Part shown: positions 55,075-63,322 of the stretch, one piece after another | How the letters are laid out: each line of letters starts with the position of its first letter | Position numbering within the stretch: position 1 is the stretch's first letter | Assembly (NCBI GenBank): GCA_949285555.1 | Contig: CASDYG010000003.1 | Location: forward strand, 231,932-295,931 | Direction: 5' to 3' | DNA length: 64,000 nucleotides | DNA from: an uncultured Eubacteriales bacterium | Lineage (GTDB): Bacteria > Bacillota > Clostridia > Peptostreptococcales > Anaerovoracaceae | The notes under the pieces: generated by a model | What the model was told of the DNA's origin: nothing | What the model saw: only the letters and a program-made list of their open reading frames with translations | The model's database searches: none | Translations under genes and position numbers: made by a program

Positions 55075-55218
55075 ATGAAAATTTTTAGAAGTAAGAAGGG
55101 AATGGAAATGGTACAGGTGGCTATTTTAATTGCATTGGCAGTTGCAGTAGGTTTGATTTTTAAGAATGAAATTACAGACTTTGTTACAAATACATTTGAT
55201 AATTTAAATGGATTTTAA
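55075..55218 (+). CDS. Flp-type pilin (Flp1-like)
   Basis: A 47-residue peptide too short for usual gene calling. A basic start (MKIFRSKKG) is followed by MEMVQVAILIALAVAVGLIFK, the Gly-x4-Glu-like prepilin pattern with a hydrophobic helix, and an acidic tail FVTNTFDNLNGF. The product fits the Flp1-like major pilin of Gram-positive Tad systems. AAAGGAG lies seven bases before the ATG. It overlaps the next gene by 11 bases. The prepilin peptidase that would cut after the Gly is not in the window. Confidence 0.88.
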   Translation: MKIFRSKKGMEMVQVAILIALAVAVGLIFKNEITDFVTNTFDNLNGF

Positions 55219-55552
55219 TGTGGGCATACTAAAAGATAAAAAAGGTGAAGCTATACTCTCTGCCAGCCTTGCTTATCCAATATTGGTTTTACTATGCATT
55301 TTCATGTGTCTTTGGGCTATAAATGCCTATATGGCTATGCATGAGGGGATTGAACTACAAAAGTCCATAATTACTCAAGACACTGTACCGAAAAAAATAG
55401 GATTCAGGAAGGAAAAGCAAGAATATAAAGGCTTCATAAATAAGCTTTTTATAAGTGAAATTAATAGAAACTATTCCATTTTATATTATTCCTTCCATGA
55501 ACCTTTTTTGATAAAAACTGGAAAGGGGATGAGGCTGATTGAGGATGATTAA
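55208..55552 (+). CDS. TadE-like minor pilin
   Basis: A 114-residue protein with a short cytoplasmic N-terminus and a pilin-like membrane helix (KKGEAILSASLAYPILVLLCIF, about residues 11-36) followed by a small extracytoplasmic part. The GEAxLSA...P pattern resembles TadE/TadF pseudopilins. The start overlaps the Flp gene and its end overlaps the next gene, so the three are coupled. Confidence 0.7.
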   Translation: MDFNVGILKDKKGEAILSASLAYPILVLLCIFMCLWAINAYMAMHEGIELQKSIITQDTVPKKIGFRKEKQEYKGFINKLFISEINRNYSILYYSFHEPFLIKTGKGMRLIEDD

Positions 55553-56744
55553 AAATGTTAAAAAGGGTAGTGTACTTGTAATGACAGCAATGCTTATTTC
55601 TGCAATGATACCGGTAATGGGCATATTCTTTTTTCATACTAAAGAAAAGGCTATAGACGGTAGTGTACATGCTCTTCTTAATCTTTGGAATCAGTCGGTT
55701 ATGGGCGAATATAACAGAGATTTGTTGCAGGCTTATGGAATTTATGGATATCGAGGCTATGATAAAAAAGTGAAAGACAAGCTCAGGGATTACATGGACT
55801 ATTCATTTAAGGATTCTGAAAATATAAAGGTAGAGGGAGTAAAAATATTGCTTAGAAATCATAGGCTGGCAGATTATGAAAAATTTAAAAAGCAGTTGGT
55901 TGAGCTTGGGCAAATTACACTTGCAGGCGATCTATCTTCAAAAATAGGGATAGGCAAAAGGCAGGAGAAGAAGATAATAGACAGATTGGAGGAGTCTAAT
56001 AGATATATAATAAATGAAGAAGTTTTACAGTATCTGCCTTCATATGGACATTTTGGTAGCTTTTCCTTTTCAGAGGTTAAGAATCTGAAATCCATAGATA
56101 ATATTGCGAAGAGGGGAAGTGATGCATATTTCATCCATAAGTATATTTTTCAGTATTTGGAGGAAGAAGATGGATATTTTAAATTTGCACCTGAATATGT
56201 CATATGTGGAAATAAAAGTGATACTGATAACTTGAATGGTGTTAAATGGAGAATAATAGGTATAAGGGAAATTTTCAATGCTATATATTTATATAACTCT
56301 CCTGATAAAATCAGTGCAATAGTAGCCGCTGCTCAGATTATAAGTCCTGGTATTGGAGGGGAGGCTGCCAAGCATGGTATAGTGGCAACCTGGGCATACT
56401 TGGAAAGTACAAACGATTATAAACTGCTGATAAAAGGTAAAAAGGTTCCTCTTTTTAAGGATGATATTAGCTGGGCCACCGAACCAAAGCATGTGATTGA
56501 AAGAATTTTTGGTATCTTAATAGATAAGGATAATAAAAATGGCAATACATATGATGATTATTTGAAGCTTCTGTTATTTCTTACTGATGAAAGGACGAAG
56601 GTTTTAAGGATAATGGATTTAATACAAATAAATATGCAATTTAGATTTGACAAGGACTTCATGCTTGAGGAACATTTTAACGGAATCACAAGTGTTATTA
56701 AAATCAATGGTAGAGTGCATGAGGTAAAAAAGGAGTATTATTAG
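55539..56744 (+). CDS. DUF5702-type extracytoplasmic protein of the Tad locus
   Basis: About 401 residues. A pilin-like N-terminus (KKGSVLVMTAMLISAMIPVMGIFFF) anchors a large extracytoplasmic domain, which I match to DUF5702 proteins of Gram-positive Tad loci by layout and position. These may be TadG-like tip or minor pilins. Start is TTG 55539 or ATG 55545; both lie after purine-rich sequence in the previous gene. No enzyme motif is seen. Confidence 0.7.
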   Translation: MRMIKNVKKGSVLVMTAMLISAMIPVMGIFFFHTKEKAIDGSVHALLNLWNQSVMGEYNRDLLQAYGIYGYRGYDKKVKDKLRDYMDYSFKDSENIKVEGVKILLRNHRLADYEKFKKQLVELGQITLAGDLSSKIGIGKRQEKKIIDRLEESNRYIINEEVLQYLPSYGHFGSFSFSEVKNLKSIDNIAKRGSDAYFIHKYIFQYLEEEDGYFKFAPEYVICGNKSDTDNLNGVKWRIIGIREIFNAIYLYNSPDKISAIVAAAQIISPGIGGEAAKHGIVATWAYLESTNDYKLLIKGKKVPLFKDDISWATEPKHVIERIFGILIDKDNKNGNTYDDYLKLLLFLTDERTKVLRIMDLIQINMQFRFDKDFMLEEHFNGITSVIKINGRVHEVKKEYY

Positions 56745-57506
56745 TTGATAAAGGAGATTAGGGATAAACTAAGAATAAGCAGCAAGGGTAGTATTATTTT
56801 GGAAGCAGCGATAATAATGCCTGTTTTTATATTAGCTTTTGCACTACTTATACAGGTGATTCCTGTATTTGCACAATGGGAGAATTCGATCTATATAATG
56901 GCAGAAGAAATGAGGGCAGAGAGTATAAAGGCGGCTGTTAGAGGTCCAGGTAACACTCTGCCTCTCATTTGTACCGGAAGAGTATATACATCTAACAGCT
57001 TCGTTGATACATTTATAATAACACGTTATGGAAAACATGGAGATAATGATACAATGCATCTTCATTATTATGAAAGCTTTAAAAATAAAAGCTTTCTGCC
57101 TACTGTGGGTAAAATTGCTTTTAAAGGAAAAATCAAGGCCAGAGCCTTCATAGGTCGTAAATATGAGGGGCAGGCTAGAGGAGAAGATGAATTTAAAACC
57201 CGTGGAAATGCCAATAGCGTATACATCTTTCCAGAAGCCGGAGAAAAATATCATAGGTCTGGCTGTAGGTTTCTGAAGTCTAATGGGCGGGAAGTGACTT
57301 TGACAGATAGTATAAAAAGAAGATATAAACCATGTACCCATTGCAATGCTAAAAATTTAGCTTTAGGCTCAAGGGTGGTCATATTTGAAAAAACGGGAGA
57401 TGGTTATCATGCTCCAAGCTGCCCTGTAGTAGATAAATTTTATATACGTGTTGATAAGAAACAGGCAGAAAAAAGAGGCTACAAACCATGTAAGGAGTGC
57501 TATTAA
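56745..57506 (+). CDS. TadE-like pilin with two C-terminal His/Cys modules
   Basis: A 253-residue protein. KGSIILEAAIIMPVFILAFALLIQV (about residues 14-38) is a TadE-type pilin helix, followed by an extracytoplasmic domain. The last 90 residues hold two copies of a H-x3-C-x22-C-x2-C module: His170-Cys174-Cys197-Cys200 and His222-Cys226-Cys249-Cys252, each ending YKPCxxC. They look like zinc sites. The TTG start follows AGGAG by nine bases and abuts the upstream stop. It is the last gene of the Tad unit. Confidence 0.8.
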   Translation: MIKEIRDKLRISSKGSIILEAAIIMPVFILAFALLIQVIPVFAQWENSIYIMAEEMRAESIKAAVRGPGNTLPLICTGRVYTSNSFVDTFIITRYGKHGDNDTMHLHYYESFKNKSFLPTVGKIAFKGKIKARAFIGRKYEGQARGEDEFKTRGNANSVYIFPEAGEKYHRSGCRFLKSNGREVTLTDSIKRRYKPCTHCNAKNLALGSRVVIFEKTGDGYHAPSCPVVDKFYIRVDKKQAEKRGYKPCKECY

Positions 57507-57671
57507 AGTGAGTAATAACTAAGCTTTTATACATAATCTCATATATAACAACATAAATTTAATGGATACATGAAAGAAATCTGCTTGTTCTTGATGACAA
57601 AAAGATATAGACAACTTGTAAATTGGTAATAGTATAATTTGTTGTGCAAATAATTTCAATGTTTAAGTATT

Positions 57672-57708
57672 AGACGACTTTTGTCAGATGACATATGTCG
57701 TCTTTTTT
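57672..57708 (+). terminator. Terminator of the Tad locus
   Basis: AGACGAC (57672-57678) pairs with GTCGTCT (57697-57703), with an inner GTCA/TGAC pair, followed by TTTTT. Bases 57507-57671 before it hold no gene I can support. Confidence 0.75.
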
Positions 57709-57811
57709 GTATGTACCGTTGTGAAACTGATTTTCCAAAAAAGAGGATGATATCTTAGGGTGGATATATTGAATCTATTAGAGTGTAGCTTTCATATTGA
57801 TATTTAACTTC

Positions 57812-57840
57812 TTAACAATTAAGTTGAAATATGATAAAAT
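57812..57840 (+). promoter_or_regulatory. Promoter of the murT-like/gatD-like/ATP-grasp operon
   Basis: TTAACA (57812-57817), a 17-base spacer and TAAAAT (57835-57840) with an upstream TGA (extended -10). The leader to 58003 is about 155 bases, AT-rich, with no recognised riboswitch, upstream frame or terminator. Confidence 0.6.
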
Positions 57841-58002
57841 TAATCGGTAAGTCATAGAAGAATGAAGCTTGAATAAGGAATAGTTATTGAGAGATATAGT
57901 TCCAATAATTGCATTTAAAGATTATGATTTTTAAATAAGTGAAGAAGTATAAATCTATAGCTTTTACATAATTCAATTAAATAAAAAATAAGAGGGAATA
58001 AT

Positions 58003-59376
58003 ATGTTGAGATTTTTTGTAGCTCTTTGGGCTGCTAAGCTGGTGATGTTTATCAATAAGTTACGTGGCAATTTGAGGGATGACTGGCCAGGACTTTTGGC
58101 ATTTAAAATTTGTCCTAGGTTTTTAGCCTATATTAAAAAGCCAAAGCTTGTGATTACGGTTACAGGTACCAATGGAAAAACGACTACATCTAATTTGATT
58201 AATGATTTTTTATGTGAACAGGGATTAAGTGTTAGTCATAACGATTGGGGCGCAAACCTGTATGCAGGATTTGCCCTAAATCTAATGAGGACAGTCAATA
58301 TTTTTAATAAGACAAAAATGGATGCATCAATTCTTGAAGCAGATGAGCTGACACTAGATCAAACCATGACTATGATAGAGCCAAATTATATTGTGGTTAC
58401 GAATATCTGTAAGGATAGCCTGAGAAGAAATGGTCATCCGGAGAATATTTTTAATCATGTTAATAAAACATTTGAAAATCTTGGGAATAAGACTGTGGCT
58501 ATTTTAAATGGTAATGATCCAATTAGTAGCAATTTAGCTAAAGGTTCAAAAAGGGTATATTATTCTATCAATGATCTGAAGCTTAATCCTAATGAAAATA
58601 TTGTGAGGGACATATCAATATGTCCAATTTGTGAAGGTGAAATTAAATATAACTACAGGCATTATAGACACATAGGGGATTTTTTCTGTGATACATGTAG
58701 CTACAAAACACCAGAAAGCAAGTATTTTGTCAATTCTGCCGACTTAAATGGGCGCACCATGGTAGTCCATGAAGGGGATGAATATACTGAGTATCCACTT
58801 ATCTCTGATAATATTTTTAATGCATTTAATGTATTATCATGTATAGCCATATTAAGAGAGCTTAAATATGAGAAAAATGAAATCGCTGATTTTTTAGCAA
58901 GGCAAAAGGTCACTGAATTTAGAGAAACAATAGTTGAGTTTAATGGCATAAAATATTATACATTTGGTGCAAAAAGTCAGAATGTTAGTGCCGCTTCAAC
59001 GGTGTTTGAATATATGGCAAAGGAACCATCAAAAAAAGATGTAGTACTTCTGCTGGATGAACTATATGATAGAAATCATCCGCCTGAGACAGTTACATGG
59101 CTTTATGAGACGGATTACGAATTTCTAAATAGCCCAAATATAAATAAGATAATAGTAGGAGGGCGAATGTTCCTAAACCATAAGCTACGTATGCTTTTGG
59201 CGGGAATAGATTCTGATAAGATGATCTGCTTGGAAGATGAAGATGAAATAGTGAATTATGTATCTACAGAAGGTATAGAAAAAGTGTATGTTCTTTTTGA
59301 AATTGACTATGTGACAAAGGCAAGAAAAATGCGAGATAAAATTGTAGAAAAAGCAAAGGAGAAGGTAAGTAGATGA
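58003..59376 (+). CDS. MurT-like Mur ligase (copy 1)
   Basis: A 457-residue homologue of MurT, the ligase half of the lipid II isoglutaminyl synthase. The Mur ATP loop VTGTNGKTTT (55-60) and the acidic SILEADELTLD are present. A zinc ribbon has Cys207/Cys210 and Cys229/Cys232, and a C-terminal DUF1727 domain runs from about 320. The canonical DQLDRYGE-like block reads DSLRRNGHPENI, and the DUF1727 block that normally resembles KNPxGxNE reads GAKSQNVSAAS; the usual DTSW Asp appears as TVTW. Start: AGAGGGA before ATG. It overlaps its GatD-like partner by four bases. Substrate may differ from lipid II. Confidence 0.85.
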   Translation: MLRFFVALWAAKLVMFINKLRGNLRDDWPGLLAFKICPRFLAYIKKPKLVITVTGTNGKTTTSNLINDFLCEQGLSVSHNDWGANLYAGFALNLMRTVNIFNKTKMDASILEADELTLDQTMTMIEPNYIVVTNICKDSLRRNGHPENIFNHVNKTFENLGNKTVAILNGNDPISSNLAKGSKRVYYSINDLKLNPNENIVRDISICPICEGEIKYNYRHYRHIGDFFCDTCSYKTPESKYFVNSADLNGRTMVVHEGDEYTEYPLISDNIFNAFNVLSCIAILRELKYEKNEIADFLARQKVTEFRETIVEFNGIKYYTFGAKSQNVSAASTVFEYMAKEPSKKDVVLLLDELYDRNHPPETVTWLYETDYEFLNSPNINKIIVGGRMFLNHKLRMLLAGIDSDKMICLEDEDEIVNYVSTEGIEKVYVLFEIDYVTKARKMRDKIVEKAKEKVSR

Positions 59377-60071
59377 AGACAGTTGAGTTTTTACTAGCTC
59401 CTTATTGTGAAATATATGGTGAATTTTACAATATAGAATATCTAAAAAAATCCAGTGATAAGATAAATATTATAAAATCCACTCATAAGGAAGAACCATA
59501 TTTTGTATCTCATCATGTGGATATGATTTATATGGGATGCATGACTGAGGAAAAGCAGGAAAAAGCTATTGAGCATTTGAGGCCGTACAAGGATAAAATT
59601 AAAGAGCTGATAGATAAGGGTACAATTTTCCTGGTGACTGGTAATGCAATAGAAATTTTTGGTAAATATATTATAGATGGTAAGCGTAAGATACCGGCTC
59701 TGGGAATATTTGACTTTTACAGCGAAAGAAGGATGAATGATAGACATAATAGCTTGTTTGTAGGTGACTTTAACGGTATGAAAATCATAGGTCATAAAAG
59801 TCAGTATTCTATGTCATATGGAAATATAGATAATTATTTTATCAATATAGACAGAGGTTATGGTATAAACCTTGATAGTAAAAAAGAAGGAATAAATGTA
59901 AAACATTTCTTTGGTACCTATTCACTTGGACCGTTTCTTGTGCTTAATCCTTATTTTACTAAATATTTGTTAAAGCTATTGGGAATTACTGATAGTCTCA
60001 AATTTGAGAAAGAAGCCGTAGAAGCCTATGAGTATAGATTGGCAGATCTTTTAGACAGGATAAAATATTAG
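59373..60071 (+). CDS. GatD-like glutamine amidotransferase without catalytic Cys/His (copy 1)
   Basis: A 232-residue CobB/GatD-fold protein. The order of blocks matches GatD: an N-terminal APYCEIYGEFYNI strand-loop, DMIYMGCM for the usual GGGQ loop, the nucleophile elbow and the final YxxGPxLxxNP block. The elbow reads LVTGNAIEIFG, so Thr89 replaces the nucleophilic Cys, and YSLGPFLVLNP has Leu185 in place of the catalytic His. The 96-residue spacing equals that between Cys94 and His189 of S. aureus GatD as I recall it. It should not hydrolyse glutamine and may serve as a structural or binding partner of the MurT-like protein. Confidence 0.8.
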   Translation: MKTVEFLLAPYCEIYGEFYNIEYLKKSSDKINIIKSTHKEEPYFVSHHVDMIYMGCMTEEKQEKAIEHLRPYKDKIKELIDKGTIFLVTGNAIEIFGKYIIDGKRKIPALGIFDFYSERRMNDRHNSLFVGDFNGMKIIGHKSQYSMSYGNIDNYFINIDRGYGINLDSKKEGINVKHFFGTYSLGPFLVLNPYFTKYLLKLLGITDSLKFEKEAVEAYEYRLADLLDRIKY

Positions 60072-60086
60072 TAATGGGGAGGCCGT

Positions 60087-61097
60087 ATGATAAGTATTCG
60101 ATATCTTATAAAGCGAATGAAAAATTCTAATTTCAGCAGATATACGGAAGCAGCAAAAAGAATATCAAAAATTACAGGACGCATGGAAAAATTACTGCTG
60201 ATTGATATGATTATATCAACATTAAAATATGGAGCAGGACCAGTAGACTATGAAACCTTTGCTATGTATGAAATGAAAGCCAAGGAAAGGGGAGATGTCC
60301 TTACAATAGGGAAAAATAATGAATTAGTCAAGAGATTAAACAATCCTAAGTATCTTCCATATTTTGAGGACAAATATGAATTTATAAAAAAGTTCGATAA
60401 ATATATTAAGAGAAGCTGGGCTATGATTGATGATAGTACTGACAGAATAGAAGCGTTTTTAAGTGACAAAGAAAAGATTATCGTAAAGCCTCTAGATGAA
60501 AGCTGTGGTAAAGGTATTAGAATAATAGATTTAACCAATTACGCATCAAAACATGATCTTTTGGAGGAGCTTAAGGCAGATGGTACGCCTCTCATGGAGG
60601 AGGTCGTAGTACAGGGAAGCTATATGAATAATATCTATAATAATTCGGTAAATACTGTCAGAATTATTACTATCTTAAATGGGGGAAAGGTTAATCTGGT
60701 AGCTGGCTGCCTCAGAGTTGGGCGTAATGGAAATTATGTAGATAATTTTAATAATGGTGGTATTGCATGCATCATTGACTGTAAGACTGGCCATGCGGCA
60801 ACAGATGGATATGATAAGTATAGAAAGCAATACGAAGTTCATCCTGATACCGGTGTAAAATTTAAGGAATTTAAGGTACCTAACTGGGACAAGGTAAAAG
60901 AACTCTTAGATGAGGCAGCCAATATTGTTCCTGAGGTGAGATATGTAGGCTGGGATATTGCATTTGATAAAGATAATATGCCTTTTTTAATAGAAGGAAA
61001 TGGCTATCCCGGACAGGATGTAACTCAGTATCCAAAGCTAGGAATTGGAAATTATAAAGTGATGAAAGAGGCATTAGGGGAAAATGAACAGAATTAG
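60087..61097 (+). CDS. ATP-grasp ligase (sugar-transfer-associated ATP-grasp type)
   Basis: A 336-residue ATP-grasp protein. The ATP-binding Lys is in IIVKPLDESCGKGIRI (about 131-146), the hinge MEEVVVQ, then NSVNTVRIITI, DNFNNGGIACIID and the metal-binding VGWDIAFDKDNMPFLIEGNGYPG. The pattern matches the ATPgrasp_ST group, which occurs in envelope sugar or amino-acid ligation clusters. GGGGAGG precedes the ATG. It begins 15 bases after the first GatD-like gene and overlaps the second MurT-like gene by 14. It likely forms an amide or ester bond on a wall or lipid substrate, but the acceptor is unknown. Confidence 0.85.
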   Translation: MISIRYLIKRMKNSNFSRYTEAAKRISKITGRMEKLLLIDMIISTLKYGAGPVDYETFAMYEMKAKERGDVLTIGKNNELVKRLNNPKYLPYFEDKYEFIKKFDKYIKRSWAMIDDSTDRIEAFLSDKEKIIVKPLDESCGKGIRIIDLTNYASKHDLLEELKADGTPLMEEVVVQGSYMNNIYNNSVNTVRIITILNGGKVNLVAGCLRVGRNGNYVDNFNNGGIACIIDCKTGHAATDGYDKYRKQYEVHPDTGVKFKEFKVPNWDKVKELLDEAANIVPEVRYVGWDIAFDKDNMPFLIEGNGYPGQDVTQYPKLGIGNYKVMKEALGENEQN

Positions 61098-62454
61098 ATT
61101 TTACCTAGCCCTTTGGATGGCAAAGCTGGCGGTTCTTACCATGAGTATTTTAAAATATAATGGTACCAATTTCCCAGGTCAACTTGCCATTAAAATATGC
61201 CCTGAGTTTTTAAGGTATATTGGTAAGCCGAAGGAGATTATAGGAATAACTGGAACCAATGGAAAGACATCGGTAGCCAATATGGTTGTGGATTCGCTTA
61301 AGCAGGATGAAGTTTATCCCTTAAACAATAGCTTTGGCTCAAACATACATACTGGAATTGCTACTGCACTTTTAAAGGAATGTAATATTTTTGGTAAATC
61401 GAAAAAAGAACTTGCGGTATTAGAAATAGATGAGCGTGCGATGCCTCTTATCATGCCGTATATAACTCCTAAAATTATGGCAGTTACTAATCTTTTCAGA
61501 GATTCGATGAAGCGAAATGCACATCCTGAATATATAGCAGGGATATTGGAAAAATATATAAGTGATGATGCTCTTATGATTTTAAATGGTGATGATGTTA
61601 TCTCATCTCAGCTAAAAAAGAAAAATAAAAGGGTTTATTTTGGTATAGAGAGTTTACCAACAGATTTACAAAAATCGATAAATATTATAAATGATGCCAG
61701 AATTTGTCCAAAGTGTCATCATGAACTTAAATATACTAATGTGCGATATCATCATATAGGCAGGTGTATTTGTGAAAGCTGCGGTTTTAAATCACCCGAA
61801 TTGGACTTTATGGGCGTTAAGGTTGATTTTGATGCTAAGAAATTGAGTGTTAGTTATAAAGGTGAGATATATGAACTGCCACAAAATAGTGGAGGTATCC
61901 ATAATGCGTATAATACACTTTGTGTTGCAACAATTTTAAGTAGCATGGGATATGATCTTACAAGAATATCTGAGCTTTTGAAAACTGTTTCAGTAGTAGA
62001 AAGTAGATTTTCAAAAGAAAAATGCGGACCTGTGACTGTTGCAAATCAAATGGCAAAGGAGAACAATGCAGTAGGAAGCTCAAGAGCATTTGATTATATA
62101 AGTAGTCTGCCGGGAGAAAAGGAGTTAATCCTAATGATGAACTGTCTTGGAGATCAGGAGCATTGGTCGGAAAATACTTGCTGGCTCTATGACTGTGATT
62201 TTGAGTTTTTAAATAAAGATGATATAAAGCAGATTATTGTAACGGGACCTAGAGGACGGGATTACCACTTAAGGCTGCTATTAGCAGGGGTAGCGGAAGA
62301 GAAAATAACATGGATCGAAAATGAAATAGATGCACCTGATGCGTTAAAATATACTCCTGGAGAGAGCATTTACATATTTTACGGAACAGATTCTCTTGCA
62401 TTAGGTAACAGAGTTATGGAAAAGACCAAAGAAATTGCCAGAAGGAGGGGCTAG
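61084..62454 (+). CDS. MurT-like Mur ligase (copy 2)
   Basis: A 456-residue paralogue of the first MurT-like protein. ATP loop ITGTNGKTSV (57-62), VLEIDERAMPLIMPYI, and zinc ribbon Cys208/Cys211 with Cys230/Cys233 at the same spacing as copy 1. It shares the altered block DSMKRNAHPEYI, and its DUF1727 region reads MAKENNAVGSSRAFDYI where MurT has KNPxGxNE; NTCW stands where DTSW is expected. It starts within the ATP-grasp gene after TAGGGG. The paralogues differ throughout, so this is an old duplication rather than a recent one. Confidence 0.85.
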   Translation: MNRIRFYLALWMAKLAVLTMSILKYNGTNFPGQLAIKICPEFLRYIGKPKEIIGITGTNGKTSVANMVVDSLKQDEVYPLNNSFGSNIHTGIATALLKECNIFGKSKKELAVLEIDERAMPLIMPYITPKIMAVTNLFRDSMKRNAHPEYIAGILEKYISDDALMILNGDDVISSQLKKKNKRVYFGIESLPTDLQKSINIINDARICPKCHHELKYTNVRYHHIGRCICESCGFKSPELDFMGVKVDFDAKKLSVSYKGEIYELPQNSGGIHNAYNTLCVATILSSMGYDLTRISELLKTVSVVESRFSKEKCGPVTVANQMAKENNAVGSSRAFDYISSLPGEKELILMMNCLGDQEHWSENTCWLYDCDFEFLNKDDIKQIIVTGPRGRDYHLRLLLAGVAEEKITWIENEIDAPDALKYTPGESIYIFYGTDSLALGNRVMEKTKEIARRRG

Positions 62455-62458
62455 TGCA

Positions 62459-63190
62459 GTGAATGTAGAGATACTTTTTCCAGAAGTAGCCAATCTATAT
62501 GGAGAGCTTTCTAATATCAGGTTTATGTTTGGCAAAACAAATCACAGGCTGATAAATACCCATTTGGAAGATATACCTGCTTTTGCTGAATCTGCTCCCG
62601 ATTTTATTTACATGGGCGCCATGAGTGAAAATGCGCAGGAGCTTGCTATAAATAGGCTTTTACCATATAAAAATAGGCTGAAGGAACTTATAAATCAGGG
62701 CACATTTATTCTGCTTACAGGTAATGCCGGAGATGTGTTCCTAAATGAAATCGTAGATAAAGAAAATAATATAAAGCTAAATGGGCTGGGAATTGTTGAT
62801 GGAATAACAGAGCGAAGGATGATGAAAAGGCATAATTCACTATATCTTGGAAATACGGATATGGAAGGAATAGAAAAGAAAAAAATAGTTGCTTTTAAGA
62901 GCCAATTCACAAGAACTGCGTATAGTGATAGCTATAGTCCGTTATTTACAACGATTAGAGGATATGGAAGAGGTTTAAAACCCGGAAGTGATGAGGGCGT
63001 TAGAATCAATAACCTGATGATAACTGAGCTACTTGGTCCACTACTTATACTTAATCCATTTTTTACCGAGGGGGTGCTTGGATGTATGGTTGAATGTGAA
63101 CCAAAGCTTCCATATTTTGATGTGGCTGTTGATGTGTATAATAAAAGAGTGGAAGAATTTAGCCAGCCAGATCGAGGTTTTACCTATTAG
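62459..63190 (+). CDS. GatD-like protein without catalytic Cys/His (copy 2)
   Basis: A 243-residue paralogue of copy 1. LLTGNAGDVFL has Thr87 at the nucleophile position, and TELLGPLLILNP has Leu192 in place of the catalytic His; its only Cys residues are near the C-terminus (VLGCMVECEPK). DFIYMGAM replaces the GGGQ loop. The GTG start is chosen because GAAGGAGGGG ends eight bases before it; the longer frame would contain that site. It lies four bases after the second MurT-like gene and closes the five-gene unit. Confidence 0.8.
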   Translation: MNVEILFPEVANLYGELSNIRFMFGKTNHRLINTHLEDIPAFAESAPDFIYMGAMSENAQELAINRLLPYKNRLKELINQGTFILLTGNAGDVFLNEIVDKENNIKLNGLGIVDGITERRMMKRHNSLYLGNTDMEGIEKKKIVAFKSQFTRTAYSDSYSPLFTTIRGYGRGLKPGSDEGVRINNLMITELLGPLLILNPFFTEGVLGCMVECEPKLPYFDVAVDVYNKRVEEFSQPDRGFTY

Positions 63191-63263
63191 CGATATTGTA
63201 TTTTCTCTATTTAAGTAATTACGATATTTATGACATATTTAAAAGATATAACATTGATATAGT

Positions 63264-63290
63264 AAAGAGCAATCTTCATGGTTGCTTTTT
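63264..63290 (+). terminator. Terminator after the MurT/GatD-like operon
   Basis: GCAATC (63269-63274), loop TTCAT, GGTTGC (63280-63285) with flanking AAAGA/TTTTT pairing, then T residues. Confidence 0.85.
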
Positions 63291-63322
63291 TCATATTTTG
63301 TACAATATAGGAAGGAAGTTCT

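Noticed and set aside
57841-58002. Riboswitch in the 155-base leader of the MurT/GatD-like operon
   Set aside because: The leader is AT-rich with no conserved aptamer sequence and no terminator hairpin.
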